Below are positions 1 through 5,210 of a stretch of 5,777 nt of DNA, in pieces; the stretch's first letter is position 1, and each line of letters starts with the position of its first letter. Origin of the DNA: DATKKX01 sp035542775. GTDB taxonomy: Bacteria; Planctomycetota; Phycisphaerae; UBA1845; UTPLA1. Location: positions 1-5,777 of the forward strand of contig DATKKX010000072.1 in assembly GCA_035542775.1 (NCBI GenBank), written 5' to 3'. The notes below the pieces were generated by a model. The model saw only the letters and a list, made by a program, of their open reading frames with translations, was not told the DNA's origin and made no database searches. Position numbers and translations under genes: made by a program.

Positions 1-1
1 G

Positions 2-385
2 CTTGACGGCACGCCAGCGGGGAGCGGCACGGGTGTGAACAACTGGACTCAACTGTCTTTGTCACAGACCGCCACAGCCACCGGTTTGACCATCGGCACG
101 ACCTACCGCTTCCGCGTCAAAGCTCGGAACTACTACGGAGAAAACGAGACGCCGTGGTATCCGACCTCGGGTTACATCACTCAGGCAACCACGGGCGGAG
201 CAACTTGCGCGCTGCTGGGCGACATCAACCAGGACGGCGTGCTGAACGGGAAGGATGTTGACGGTTTCATCCGGGCGAAACTGGGTGGGGCGCCATTGCC
301 GGGCGAAAACCAGGCCTGCGCGAACTATGGCGGCTCGCTGTCGCAGGACATCGCGGCGTTCGTTGCCGATTTGCTGGGTCTGTGA
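2..385 (+). CDS. C-terminal part of a secreted FN3 plus dockerin-like protein (5' truncated)
   Basis: The frame is open from the left edge, so only the last 127 residues are visible. Partial residues about 13-64 read as the end of a fibronectin type III domain: a core Trp, then the signature TxGLTIGTTYRFRVKARNYYG. After a short Thr/Gly linker, residues 73-94 carry a calcium-loop motif, D74-I-N76-Q-D78-G-V-L-N-G-K-D85, in the DxNxDGxxxxxD pattern of dockerin and EF-hand repeats. A degenerate second half, SQDIAAFVADLLGL, ends the protein. Cys69 and Cys106 bracket the repeat and could form a disulfide. In planctomycetes such tails are frequent on large exported proteins, but a true cohesin partner is usually not known, so a role in calcium-dependent folding or surface attachment is inferred. 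The catalytic or binding part lies outside the window, so the protein's function cannot be named. Confidence 0.85.
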   Translation, partial: LDGTPAGSGTGVNNWTQLSLSQTATATGLTIGTTYRFRVKARNYYGENETPWYPTSGYITQATTGGATCALLGDINQDGVLNGKDVDGFIRAKLGGAPLPGENQACANYGGSLSQDIAAFVADLLGL

Positions 386-577
386 GCGAGGTTGAAGGAT
401 TAGCGCCGAACGATGGGCTCGATGTGTCGGGCCCGGCGGGGGGATCGCTTCAAAAGAGGCCGCGCAGCTTAGTCGTTCATCCCACTGCTGATATGCTCCT
501 CCTTTTGGTAGCTTCATCCCCGCGTGGTGAAGAGGCCATGCTGGCCAAAATCTCATGCGCGCGCCAGAATCACCGCC

Positions 578-1249
578 ATGGCAATCGAGGTGGTCGCTTT
601 TGACGTACACCAGACGCTCGCCCACTGGCCGGCGGGAAGGGTGCAGCCGATCGAGGTGCAGCGCCTGCTCTCGCGATTTGGAATCGAGATCAGTTACTGG
701 GCCTTCGATGCGGTAAGACAGACGATTCTCCTGCTCGACGGGCCCAAACGAGAGATACAAGGGTGGACCGACTTTCTGGCGTTGCTCTTCGCCCGTTTGC
801 AGGTGCCGGTTTCGGTGGATCTCCTGGCCGCGCTTACCGCGATGCATGAGAGTCGCGACGGGATGGAGCTCTATCCCGACGTAATGCCGTGCCTCACGGC
901 CGTAAAGGCCGCGGGCCTGAGGAGCTGTACCTTCACGACCTTGCCGGCGTTTATGATGGGCGACGTTCGGCACCAGGTCTTGCCGCTCATCGACCATTAT
1001 CTGAACTGCAGCGCGGTCGGCGCCGCAAAGGGCGACCGGCGTTTCTATCAGCGCATCACCGAAAAACTGGGCGTGCCGCCCGATCACATCCTCTGCGTCG
1101 GCGATGATCCCCTCTCGGATGTGGAGTTGACCGTCGAGGCCGGCTGGAAGGCGGTTCTTCTGGATCGCCGCGGCAAGCATGGAGACGTTCACGCTAACCA
1201 GCTGGGAACCATCGACTCGCTGAGCGAGTTGAGGTGCTATTACCCTTGA
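578..1249 (+). CDS. HAD-superfamily hydrolase with atypical motif I
   Basis: This is a 223-residue protein of the haloacid dehalogenase (HAD) fold, usual length for a capped HAD. Motif I is VVAFDVHQTL at residues 5-14, with Asp9 as the predicted nucleophile. Motif II is probably Thr120 in CTFTTLP. Motif III is Lys151 in AAKGDRRFYQRI. Motif IV is VGDDPLSD at 174-181, giving Asp176 and Asp181 for Mg binding. The helical insert at about 20-95 is a C1-type cap. The residue two after the nucleophile is His11; phosphatases normally have Asp there as general acid/base, so substrate and even reaction are uncertain. The ATG at 578 was chosen because motif I starts directly after it; in-frame GTG at 524 would add a tail unlike HAD proteins. 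Neither start has a clear Shine-Dalgarno. There is no signal peptide, so it should be cytoplasmic. No terminator is evident after the stop. Confidence 0.85.
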   Translation: MAIEVVAFDVHQTLAHWPAGRVQPIEVQRLLSRFGIEISYWAFDAVRQTILLLDGPKREIQGWTDFLALLFARLQVPVSVDLLAALTAMHESRDGMELYPDVMPCLTAVKAAGLRSCTFTTLPAFMMGDVRHQVLPLIDHYLNCSAVGAAKGDRRFYQRITEKLGVPPDHILCVGDDPLSDVELTVEAGWKAVLLDRRGKHGDVHANQLGTIDSLSELRCYYP

Positions 1250-1372
1250 CGGAGTAAACGGCCCAGTTTGGGCTGGCCCGGATCGGGTCGCGGAATCGCC
1301 GTAACCTCCGAGAGCCGCAGGAGATCGCGGGCAGCATCCATACGCCCATCATCTCGTACACCGGCAGTGGTC

Positions 1373-1401
1373 TTGACCTTGCCTTCTGTTTGAGGTGTGA
1401 T
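1373..1401 (+). promoter_or_regulatory. Candidate sigma-70-type promoter of the DUF1579-like lipoprotein gene
   Basis: TTGACC (1373-1378, 5 of 6 matches to the -35 consensus) is followed after 17 nt by TGTGAT (1396-1401, 4 of 6 matches to the -10). Transcription would begin near 1408, leaving a leader of about 43 nt before the ATG at 1451. The call rests only on consensus matching and position. Confidence 0.45.
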
Positions 1402-1437
1402 TTCCACGTCAATTCTGTTCGCCGGGCACATAGAGAC

Positions 1438-1443
1438 AAGGAG
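1438..1443 (+). promoter_or_regulatory. Ribosome binding site that fixes the lipoprotein start
   Basis: AAGGAG lies 7 nt upstream of ATG 1451. This is near-ideal spacing and decides for that start over the longer in-frame GTG at 1397, which would also bury the signal peptide behind 18 extra residues. Confidence 0.8.
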
Positions 1444-1450
1444 AAAAGAG

Positions 1451-2047
1451 ATGTACCGCACGTTGTTGGTGTCAGTGATCGCCGTAGGTCTGCTCGCGGG
1501 CTGCGCGCAGTTGCAGCCCAAGATGGAGATGAAGGAGATGAAGAAACCGGCCGTGCCGGCGGAAATGGCGAAGCTCCAAGGCTGGATTGGCAGCTGGTCG
1601 GGCACGGCCGAGATGGTTTCTCCCACGCCTGAAGAGATGAAGAAGATGATGCCTGAAGGTTCAAAGGAGATGCCCAAGACCATGCCCGGGGGCGAGAAGG
1701 TTGAATGGACACTGGGTGGGATGGTCCTCAAGAGCGAGGGCTGGTACGACATGGGTGACGGCAAACGCCGCAGTTACGTCTCCTACACGGTCTGGGATCC
1801 GAAGGCCAAGAAGTATCATGGTTGGTCCGTGTCGGATTGGGGTGACATTAGCGAGGGTTGGATGACGGCTGACCCGGGCGGCAAGACCTTCCGCATGACG
1901 GAGAAGGGCACGGATGCGGATGGCCAACCCGACACGGCCGAGGGAACGATGACCTTGGTCGATGACAAGACCATGGAGTGGACTGTCAGCGTCAACGGTC
2001 CTCAAGGCAAGATGAAGCTTAAGGGCACGAGCAAGAAGCAGCCCTAA
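1451..2047 (+). CDS. DUF1579-like lipoprotein
   Basis: This 198-residue protein opens with a short lipoprotein signal: basic MYR, a hydrophobic stretch and the lipobox LLAGC at 14-18, so Cys18 should be lipidated and the protein tethered in the periplasm. Residues 19-40 and 55-80 are Lys/Met-rich (KMEMKEMKK, PEEMKKMMPEG), with ten Met between 25 and 78. The folded part starts at LQGWIGSWSGTAEM (42-55) and continues with LGGMVLKSEGWYDMGDG, YTVWDPKAKKYHGWSVSDWG and a final series of alternating beta strands (TAEGTMTLVDDKTMEWTVSV). This is the pattern of the DUF1579 family, small beta-barrel proteins of unknown function that open with a GxW motif. The assignment is by motif likeness, not alignment. 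The gene has its own promoter, Shine-Dalgarno and terminator and looks monocistronic. What it binds is unknown; a metal-related role for the Met-rich linker is only a guess. Confidence 0.85.
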   Translation: MYRTLLVSVIAVGLLAGCAQLQPKMEMKEMKKPAVPAEMAKLQGWIGSWSGTAEMVSPTPEEMKKMMPEGSKEMPKTMPGGEKVEWTLGGMVLKSEGWYDMGDGKRRSYVSYTVWDPKAKKYHGWSVSDWGDISEGWMTADPGGKTFRMTEKGTDADGQPDTAEGTMTLVDDKTMEWTVSVNGPQGKMKLKGTSKKQP

Positions 2048-2133
2048 CGCGGCCACGTTGCTGCAACGCCTGAGGCGGGAAGCACCGTCTTCGAATACCA
2101 TCACTTTGACTTGCTGAAGTCCCTGCAATGCAC

Positions 2134-2186
2134 AAGAGCCAGTCCTCGTTTGCCCTCGCGTCAAACGAGTCCTGGCTCTTTGTTTT
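2134..2186 (+). terminator. Intrinsic terminator of the lipoprotein gene
   Basis: A long stem is formed by AAGAGCCAG (2134-2142) with CTGGCTCTT (2172-2180), a 2x2 internal mismatch, and CTCGTTTG (2145-2152) with CAAACGAG (2162-2169), closed by a 9-nt loop. The T-rich tail TGTTTT follows at 2181-2186. It begins 86 nt after the lipoprotein stop. In the other direction the stem is not followed by a T tract, so it should act mainly on the plus strand. Confidence 0.8.
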
Positions 2187-2197
2187 CCGCTACTCAA

Positions 2198-2216
2198 CGG
2201 TCCGCACTGCGGACCG
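2198..2216 (-). terminator. Hairpin behind the basic-protein gene, possible terminator
   Basis: CGGTCCGC (2198-2205) and GCGGACCG (2209-2216) form a perfect 8-bp GC-rich stem around an ACT loop, starting 9 nt beyond the minus-strand stop codon. The minus-strand tail is only TTGAG, so termination may be weak or factor-assisted. With the plus-strand terminator next to it, the convergent gap holds two separate hairpins. Confidence 0.45.
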
Positions 2217-2225
2217 ATTTCCGCC

Positions 2226-2642
2226 TTACCAGGCGAGGTAGCTCTTCCGCGCCGCGTAGGTGCGGGTGTGCGTCCGGCTCGTCGGCCGGCGAGTCGTGGT
2301 CCGGCTCGTGTAGCACCGCGGGGTGTTCTTGTGGTAGTTGTAGCTTCGGTTGGTCGGGCTCTTCCACGTGGTCACCCGGCGGCCGCCGGTGGTGGTCGTG
2401 AAATTGGTCACGGTGTAGTTCTTCGTGATCCAGTTGTAGCTGCCCCAACCCCAGTTCTGCCACTTCCGGCTCCAGGTGCGGAGCTCGGTCACCAGTCGGG
2501 TGGCCTCGCACTTCAGGAAGCGTCGCTCGGTCGGATCGTTCGAAGCGTGATATCGCCTCTTGAACCGATTGTACATCGCTTGCTTCCGCCTGATGTCTGT
2601 CTGGAAGTTAGCCTTGTTGTAGTTCACATTGTACGTCGCCAT
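2226..2642 (-). CDS. Unrecognised, highly basic Trp/Thr-rich protein
   Basis: I do not recognise this 138-residue protein. It is likely a real gene: the ATG at 2642 is preceded by AAAGGAAG at good spacing, the frame has the G/C-rich third positions of its neighbours, and a hairpin follows the stop. By count it has 29 Lys/Arg against 5 Asp/Glu, with no acidic residue after Glu53. Three parts can be seen. Residues 1-55 look helical and charged (DIRRKQAMYNRFKRRYHA, then PTERRFLKCEATRLVTELRTW). Residues 57-71 are aromatic, with five Trp in fifteen positions (WSRKWQNWGWGSYNW). Residues 72-138 are a low-complexity Thr/Arg/Tyr tail with TTTT, RTTTRRP and SRTHTRTY blocks. There is no signal peptide or membrane segment. 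The charge suggests binding to nucleic acid or another polyanion, but that is inference from composition only. No convincing promoter is visible upstream. Confidence 0.7.
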   Translation of the reverse strand: MATYNVNYNKANFQTDIRRKQAMYNRFKRRYHASNDPTERRFLKCEATRLVTELRTWSRKWQNWGWGSYNWITKNYTVTNFTTTTGGRRVTTWKSPTNRSYNYHKNTPRCYTSRTTTRRPTSRTHTRTYAARKSYLAW

Positions 2643-2888
2643 CTGTTACTTCCTTTCGAGAGATAATCGACTACCCCCGGTCCAGTACCAGGGCCAGTGT
2701 CCCTCGTCGGCAACAACCGATGGCGGGTTAAGATCGCCATGCTCGTTCATTGACATGAATATACCAAACCGGCACGGCGTCCGGTCGGCATTATCGGCGG
2801 CGCACGCACTAATTGACCGCTGACGCGGAAGTTGCGAACGACGCCGTCACGCAGTGCGTATTCTCGACGCGTGCACAAATCCCCTGCC

Positions 2889-2932
2889 GCACGGACAAAC
2901 CGGGTTTGTCCGTGCCACCCGGGTTTTCCGGG
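2889..2932 (-). terminator. Tandem hairpins behind cysC, possible terminator or palindromic repeat
   Basis: GCACGGACAAACC (2889-2901) and GGTTTGTCCGTGC (2903-2915) are a perfect 13-bp inverted repeat separated by one base. Three bases further on, CCCGG and CCGGG (2918-2922 and 2928-2932) form a second small stem around GTTTT. Both lie just past the cysC stop at 2941. Neither has a proper T tract on the minus strand, so a rho-independent terminator is uncertain; the near-perfect palindrome would also fit a dispersed extragenic repeat. Confidence 0.4.
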
Positions 2933-2940
2933 CCAGTCCG

Positions 2941-3561
2941 CTAACCGCCCGGCACGATGCCCTCCTTCACGAGATAGGTCAGCAGCTCCGCGACCACCTC
3001 CTCCAGCTTCAGCTCTCCGTTCTTCAGCACCAGCTCCGGTTTCAACGGAGGCTCGTACGGATCGCTCACGCCGGTGAACTGCGCGATCTTGCCCTCGCGG
3101 GCCTTCTTGTAGAAACCTTTCGGGTCGCGCTCCTCGCACGTCGCGACCGGCGTATCGATGAACACCTCGACGAACGGGATCTTGGCCTCATCGTGGAGCT
3201 TGCGCACGAGGTCGCGGTCCGCCCGGTAAGGGCTCACGAACGAGGTGACGGTCATCAGGCCGGCATCGGCGAACAGTTTCGCGACTTCGCCGATGCGCCG
3301 GATGTTCTCGGCCCGGTCCTCGGCGGAAAAGCCGAGGTTCTTGTTGAGCCCGTGGCGGATGTTGTCGCCGTCCAGCACGTAGGCCAATCGGCCCTGCTGG
3401 ATCAGGAGGTGTTCCAGAGAAAAGGCGATCGTGCTTTTGCCGCTGGACGGCAGGCCGGTCAGCCAGATCGTGCATCCCTTCTGCTTGAGCAATCGCTCGC
3501 GCTTCACCCTCTCCACGTGCCCCTCATGCCACACCACGTTCGTTGCTCTGATTTCGGTCAT
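2941..3561 (-). CDS. cysC: Adenylyl-sulfate (APS) kinase
   Basis: APS kinase phosphorylates the 3'-OH of adenylyl sulfate with ATP to give PAPS, the activated sulfate used for assimilatory reduction and by sulfotransferases. It acts in the cytoplasm. The 206-residue length matches stand-alone CysC (about 200). Visible motifs in order: Walker A GLPSSGKS at 36-43, the APS-site block DGDNIRHGLN at 64-73 followed by LGFSAEDRAENIRR, FVSPYRADRD at 108-117 with the conserved Ser110, the lid-type KGFYKKAR at 148-155, and TGVSDPYEPP at 163-172. All key residues are present. The ATG at 3561 is supported by AAAGGA (3566-3571) 4 nt upstream. It lies 55 nt downstream of cysK on the same strand, probably co-transcribed. 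No ATP sulfurylase gene (cysD/cysN or sat) is visible, so the APS source must be encoded elsewhere. Confidence 0.97.
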   Translation of the reverse strand: MTEIRATNVVWHEGHVERVKRERLLKQKGCTIWLTGLPSSGKSTIAFSLEHLLIQQGRLAYVLDGDNIRHGLNKNLGFSAEDRAENIRRIGEVAKLFADAGLMTVTSFVSPYRADRDLVRKLHDEAKIPFVEVFIDTPVATCEERDPKGFYKKAREGKIAQFTGVSDPYEPPLKPELVLKNGELKLEEVVAELLTYLVKEGIVPGG

Positions 3562-3616
3562 GTTGTCCTTTCCCTGTTGCCTGGCGATCGTCCATCAGTC
3601 GCCCGATCGGCGGTTC

Positions 3617-4561
3617 CTATTCTTCCTGAAACAGAGGCGTACTCAAATACCGCTCGCCGGCCGAAGGCAGAATCAGCACGATCATCTTGCCAGCACTCTC
3701 CGGACGCACCGCGACCTGGCTGGCGGCGTGCAGCGCCGCGCCGGATGAGATTCCGCAGAGCAGCCCCTCCTCTTTCGCCGCCCGCCGCGCCATAGCCATG
3801 GCATCCTTGGAATTCACCAGGATGATCTCATCATAGATGGAAGTATTCAACACCTTTGGAACGAAGCCGGCCCCGATGCCCTGGATCTTGTGCGGGCCGG
3901 GTTTGATCGGCTTGCCTTGGCGGGTCTGCGTCAGGACCGGTGATTCCTCCGGCTCGACGGCCAGGCAGCGAAAACCCGGTTTCCTTTTCTTGAGGACCTC
4001 ACCAATGCCGGTAATCGTTCCGCCCGTCCCGATTCCGGACACCAGCATATCCACCTTGCCATCGGTGTCGTTCCAGATCTCTTCCGCCGTTGTCCGCCGG
4101 TGGATCTCGGGGTTCGCCGGATTGTCGAACTGCTGCGGAACAAAGCTCCGGGGTATTTCCTGGGCCAATTCCTTGGCGCGGCGGATCGCGCCGGGCATGC
4201 CTTCGGCCGCGGGCGTGAGCACCAGCTTGGCCCCGAGGGCCTTGAGCAGCATCCTCCGCTCCATGCTCATGGATTCAGGCATGGTGAGCGTGAGGTGGTA
4301 GCCTCTGGAGGCGCAGACGAACGCCAGCCCGATGCCGGTGTTTCCGCTGGTCGGCTCAATGATCTCCGACTCCCTGGTGATCAGGCCGGCCGCCTCGGCG
4401 GCCTCGATCATGGACTTGGCGATACGGTCCTTTACGCTCGCCAGTGGATTGAGATACTCGAGCTTGGCATAGACCGTGGCCTGAGATTGGATGATGCGGT
4501 TGATACGGACGAGCGGCGTGCCGCCCACGGTTTCGACGATGTCATTGAAAAGACGTCCCAT
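3617..4561 (-). CDS. cysK: Cysteine synthase (O-acetylserine sulfhydrylase)
   Basis: This PLP enzyme makes cysteine from O-acetylserine and sulfide, the last step of sulfur assimilation in the cytoplasm. The 314-residue product has the full fold-type II set: NDIVETVGGTPLVRI at 6-20, PLP-lysine Lys44 in NPLASVKDRIA, the substrate loop TSGNTG at 71-76, the phosphate-binding GIGTGGT at 176-182, KIQGIGAGFVP at 225-235, GISSGAA at 270-276 and a C-terminal PSAGERYLSTPLF close to that of E. coli CysK. NPLAS replaces the commoner NPGGS or NPAAS before the lysine, a mild variation. A CysM-type enzyme is less likely given the C-terminus and length. The ATG at 4561 was chosen because GGAG lies 7 nt upstream and homologues start here; in-frame starts at 4579 and 4618 would add 6 or 19 unconserved residues. 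It is the first gene of the likely cysK-cysC unit. Confidence 0.96.
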   Translation of the reverse strand: MGRLFNDIVETVGGTPLVRINRIIQSQATVYAKLEYLNPLASVKDRIAKSMIEAAEAAGLITRESEIIEPTSGNTGIGLAFVCASRGYHLTLTMPESMSMERRMLLKALGAKLVLTPAAEGMPGAIRRAKELAQEIPRSFVPQQFDNPANPEIHRRTTAEEIWNDTDGKVDMLVSGIGTGGTITGIGEVLKKRKPGFRCLAVEPEESPVLTQTRQGKPIKPGPHKIQGIGAGFVPKVLNTSIYDEIILVNSKDAMAMARRAAKEEGLLCGISSGAALHAASQVAVRPESAGKMIVLILPSAGERYLSTPLFQEE

Positions 4562-4568
4562 GACCGGT

Positions 4569-4572
4569 CTCC
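4569..4572 (-). promoter_or_regulatory. Ribosome binding site that fixes the cysK start
   Basis: On the minus strand GGAG sits 7 nt before ATG 4561. The upstream in-frame alternatives at 4579 and 4618 lack a comparable match. Confidence 0.6.
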
Positions 4573-4638
4573 GACACATCGCTGGCTGTGACCCGAACGC
4601 CAACGGCACAAACCACACCTGGAATGCCTGCGGTATGA

Positions 4639-4667
4639 TAGATAGCGGCCCTTTCGCCGAACGTCAA
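4639..4667 (-). promoter_or_regulatory. Candidate promoter of cysK-cysC
   Basis: On the minus strand TTGACG (4667-4662, 5 of 6 -35 matches) is followed by a 17-nt spacer and TATCTA (4644-4639, 3 of 6 -10 matches). The -10 is weak. A start near 4632 would leave a leader of about 70 nt before cysK. Confidence 0.4.
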
Positions 4668-4701
4668 TCCAGGTTGCAGTCCGCCAGCCGCCGACACAAA
4701 G

Positions 4702-4715
4702 CTTGTGATCACAAG
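4702..4715. promoter_or_regulatory. Perfect 14-bp palindrome, candidate operator
   Basis: CTTGTGATCACAAG is fully self-complementary and lies between the two divergent candidate promoters. A further CACAA at 4695-4699 makes a second, overlapping inverted repeat with TTGTG at 4703-4707. The centre is about 58 bp upstream of the predicted plus-strand start and about 76 bp upstream of the predicted cysK start, a usual distance for an activator site. Binding by a dimeric regulator is inferred; the half-site TTGTGA resembles CRP/FNR-type half-sites, but the two halves are fused without the usual spacer. Confidence 0.4.
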
Positions 4716-4731
4716 ACGTTAAGTTTGCGGG

Positions 4732-4760
4732 TTGACAGCACCGACCACAGCCGGTATCAA
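4732..4760 (+). promoter_or_regulatory. Candidate sigma-70-type promoter of the 77-residue protein gene
   Basis: TTGACA (4732-4737, perfect -35) is followed by exactly 17 nt and TATCAA (4755-4760, 4 of 6 -10 matches). Transcription would start near 4767, giving a leader of about 87 nt. It is the best promoter match in the window. Confidence 0.55.
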
Positions 4761-4838
4761 CAAGCGGCGCGGTCAGAGGCTTTGACCCAGAAGCGGGATG
4801 TCGCGAGCCGGCCTATCACCCATCAGGGAGAGCCCGTG

Positions 4839-4844
4839 CAGGAG
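4839..4844 (+). promoter_or_regulatory. Ribosome binding site that fixes the small-protein start
   Basis: CAGGAG lies 9 nt before ATG 4854. The same frame is open upstream to about 4491, but that stretch crosses the cysK start and both divergent promoters, so 4854 is the sensible start. Confidence 0.65.
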
Positions 4845-4853
4845 TCCAATGCC

Positions 4854-5087
4854 ATGAGTCGCCGGACGATGCGAAGGATCGCACAAATCAGCGTGGCACT
4901 GGGGGCGGGTATGCTGTTCAGTTCCGTCACTTGTGTGGAAAACGCCGCCGACCTGGTCGGGACCGGGCTGTCGATTACCGGAGCCACGGGCGTGTTGGGG
5001 CCCACCGGCAGCCAGACAGCATCGAACGTCGGCACCGGCCTGGACGCCATGGCGGACATCATGGAACTCGCCAGGATCGCCCGCTAG
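4854..5087 (+). CDS. Small exported protein of unknown function, possible lipoprotein
   Basis: This 77-residue protein starts with an Arg-rich n-region (RRTMRR), then a hydrophobic segment at about 9-24 (IAQISVALGAGMLFSS) and VTC ending at Cys27. This is a signal-peptide layout. Cys27 is placed as in a lipoprotein, but SVTC has Thr directly before Cys and is not a canonical lipobox, so either signal peptidase I or II cleavage is possible. The mature part of about 50 residues is rich in Gly, Ala and Thr (VGTGLSITGATGVLGPTG) and ends in a short helix, DAMADIMELARIAR. From general knowledge, planctomycete genomes carry many short proteins with an Arg-rich start, a hydrophobic stretch and a single Cys followed by a Gly-rich tail; membership in such a group is inferred. 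The gene is divergent from cysK with its own promoter and ribosome binding site. No function can be assigned. Confidence 0.7.
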   Translation: MSRRTMRRIAQISVALGAGMLFSSVTCVENAADLVGTGLSITGATGVLGPTGSQTASNVGTGLDAMADIMELARIAR

Positions 5088-5097
5088 CCCGTCGATT

Positions 5098-5128
5098 TTG
5101 CCATGCCACGATCGAATTCCCTTATGAT
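5098..5128 (+). promoter_or_regulatory. Candidate promoter of aat
   Basis: TTGCCA (5098-5103) and TATGAT (5123-5128) each match their consensus at 5 of 6 positions, but the spacer is 19 nt, longer than ideal. It would give aat a GC-rich leader of about 75 nt, so aat need not depend on read-through from the small gene upstream. Confidence 0.4.
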
Positions 5129-5196
5129 TGCGTGAGGGAGGGTCCGCGCGCGGAGGCGACTCGGCGCGGTGCCGCGGGCTCCCGCTTTGCATTGCC

Positions 5197-5202
5197 GGAG
5201 GT
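5197..5202 (+). promoter_or_regulatory. Ribosome binding site of aat
   Basis: GGAGGT lies 8 nt before ATG 5211. It is the strongest Shine-Dalgarno in the window and fixes the aat start. Confidence 0.8.
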
Positions 5203-5210
5203 CGTCCGTC

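Noticed and set aside
469..497. Possible promoter before the HAD gene (TTAGTC, 17 nt, TATGCT)
   Set aside because: The -35 half matches only 2 of 6 consensus positions, which is at chance level.
538..603. Short plus-strand frame overlapping the HAD start, possible leader peptide
   Set aside because: Its only ribosome-binding match (AAGAGG at 530-535) is just 2 nt from the ATG, and the 21-residue product has no feature of a known leader peptide.
62..1192. Long minus-strand open frame (376 codons) across the FN3-dockerin and HAD genes
   Set aside because: It runs antisense to two genes with clear domain motifs and its product shows no recognisable domain; long antisense frames are common in GC-rich DNA.
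1261..1273. Small GCCCA/TGGGC hairpin after the HAD stop
   Set aside because: The stem is 5 bp with a 3-nt loop and no T tract, too weak to call a terminator.
1240..1764. Minus-strand frames overlapping the lipoprotein gene
   Set aside because: The plus-strand gene has a promoter, Shine-Dalgarno, lipobox and terminator; the minus-strand products have low-complexity Ser/Pro content and no start signals.
2854..3795. Plus-strand open frame of 313 codons
   Set aside because: It is antisense to cysC and the end of cysK, which are unmistakable.
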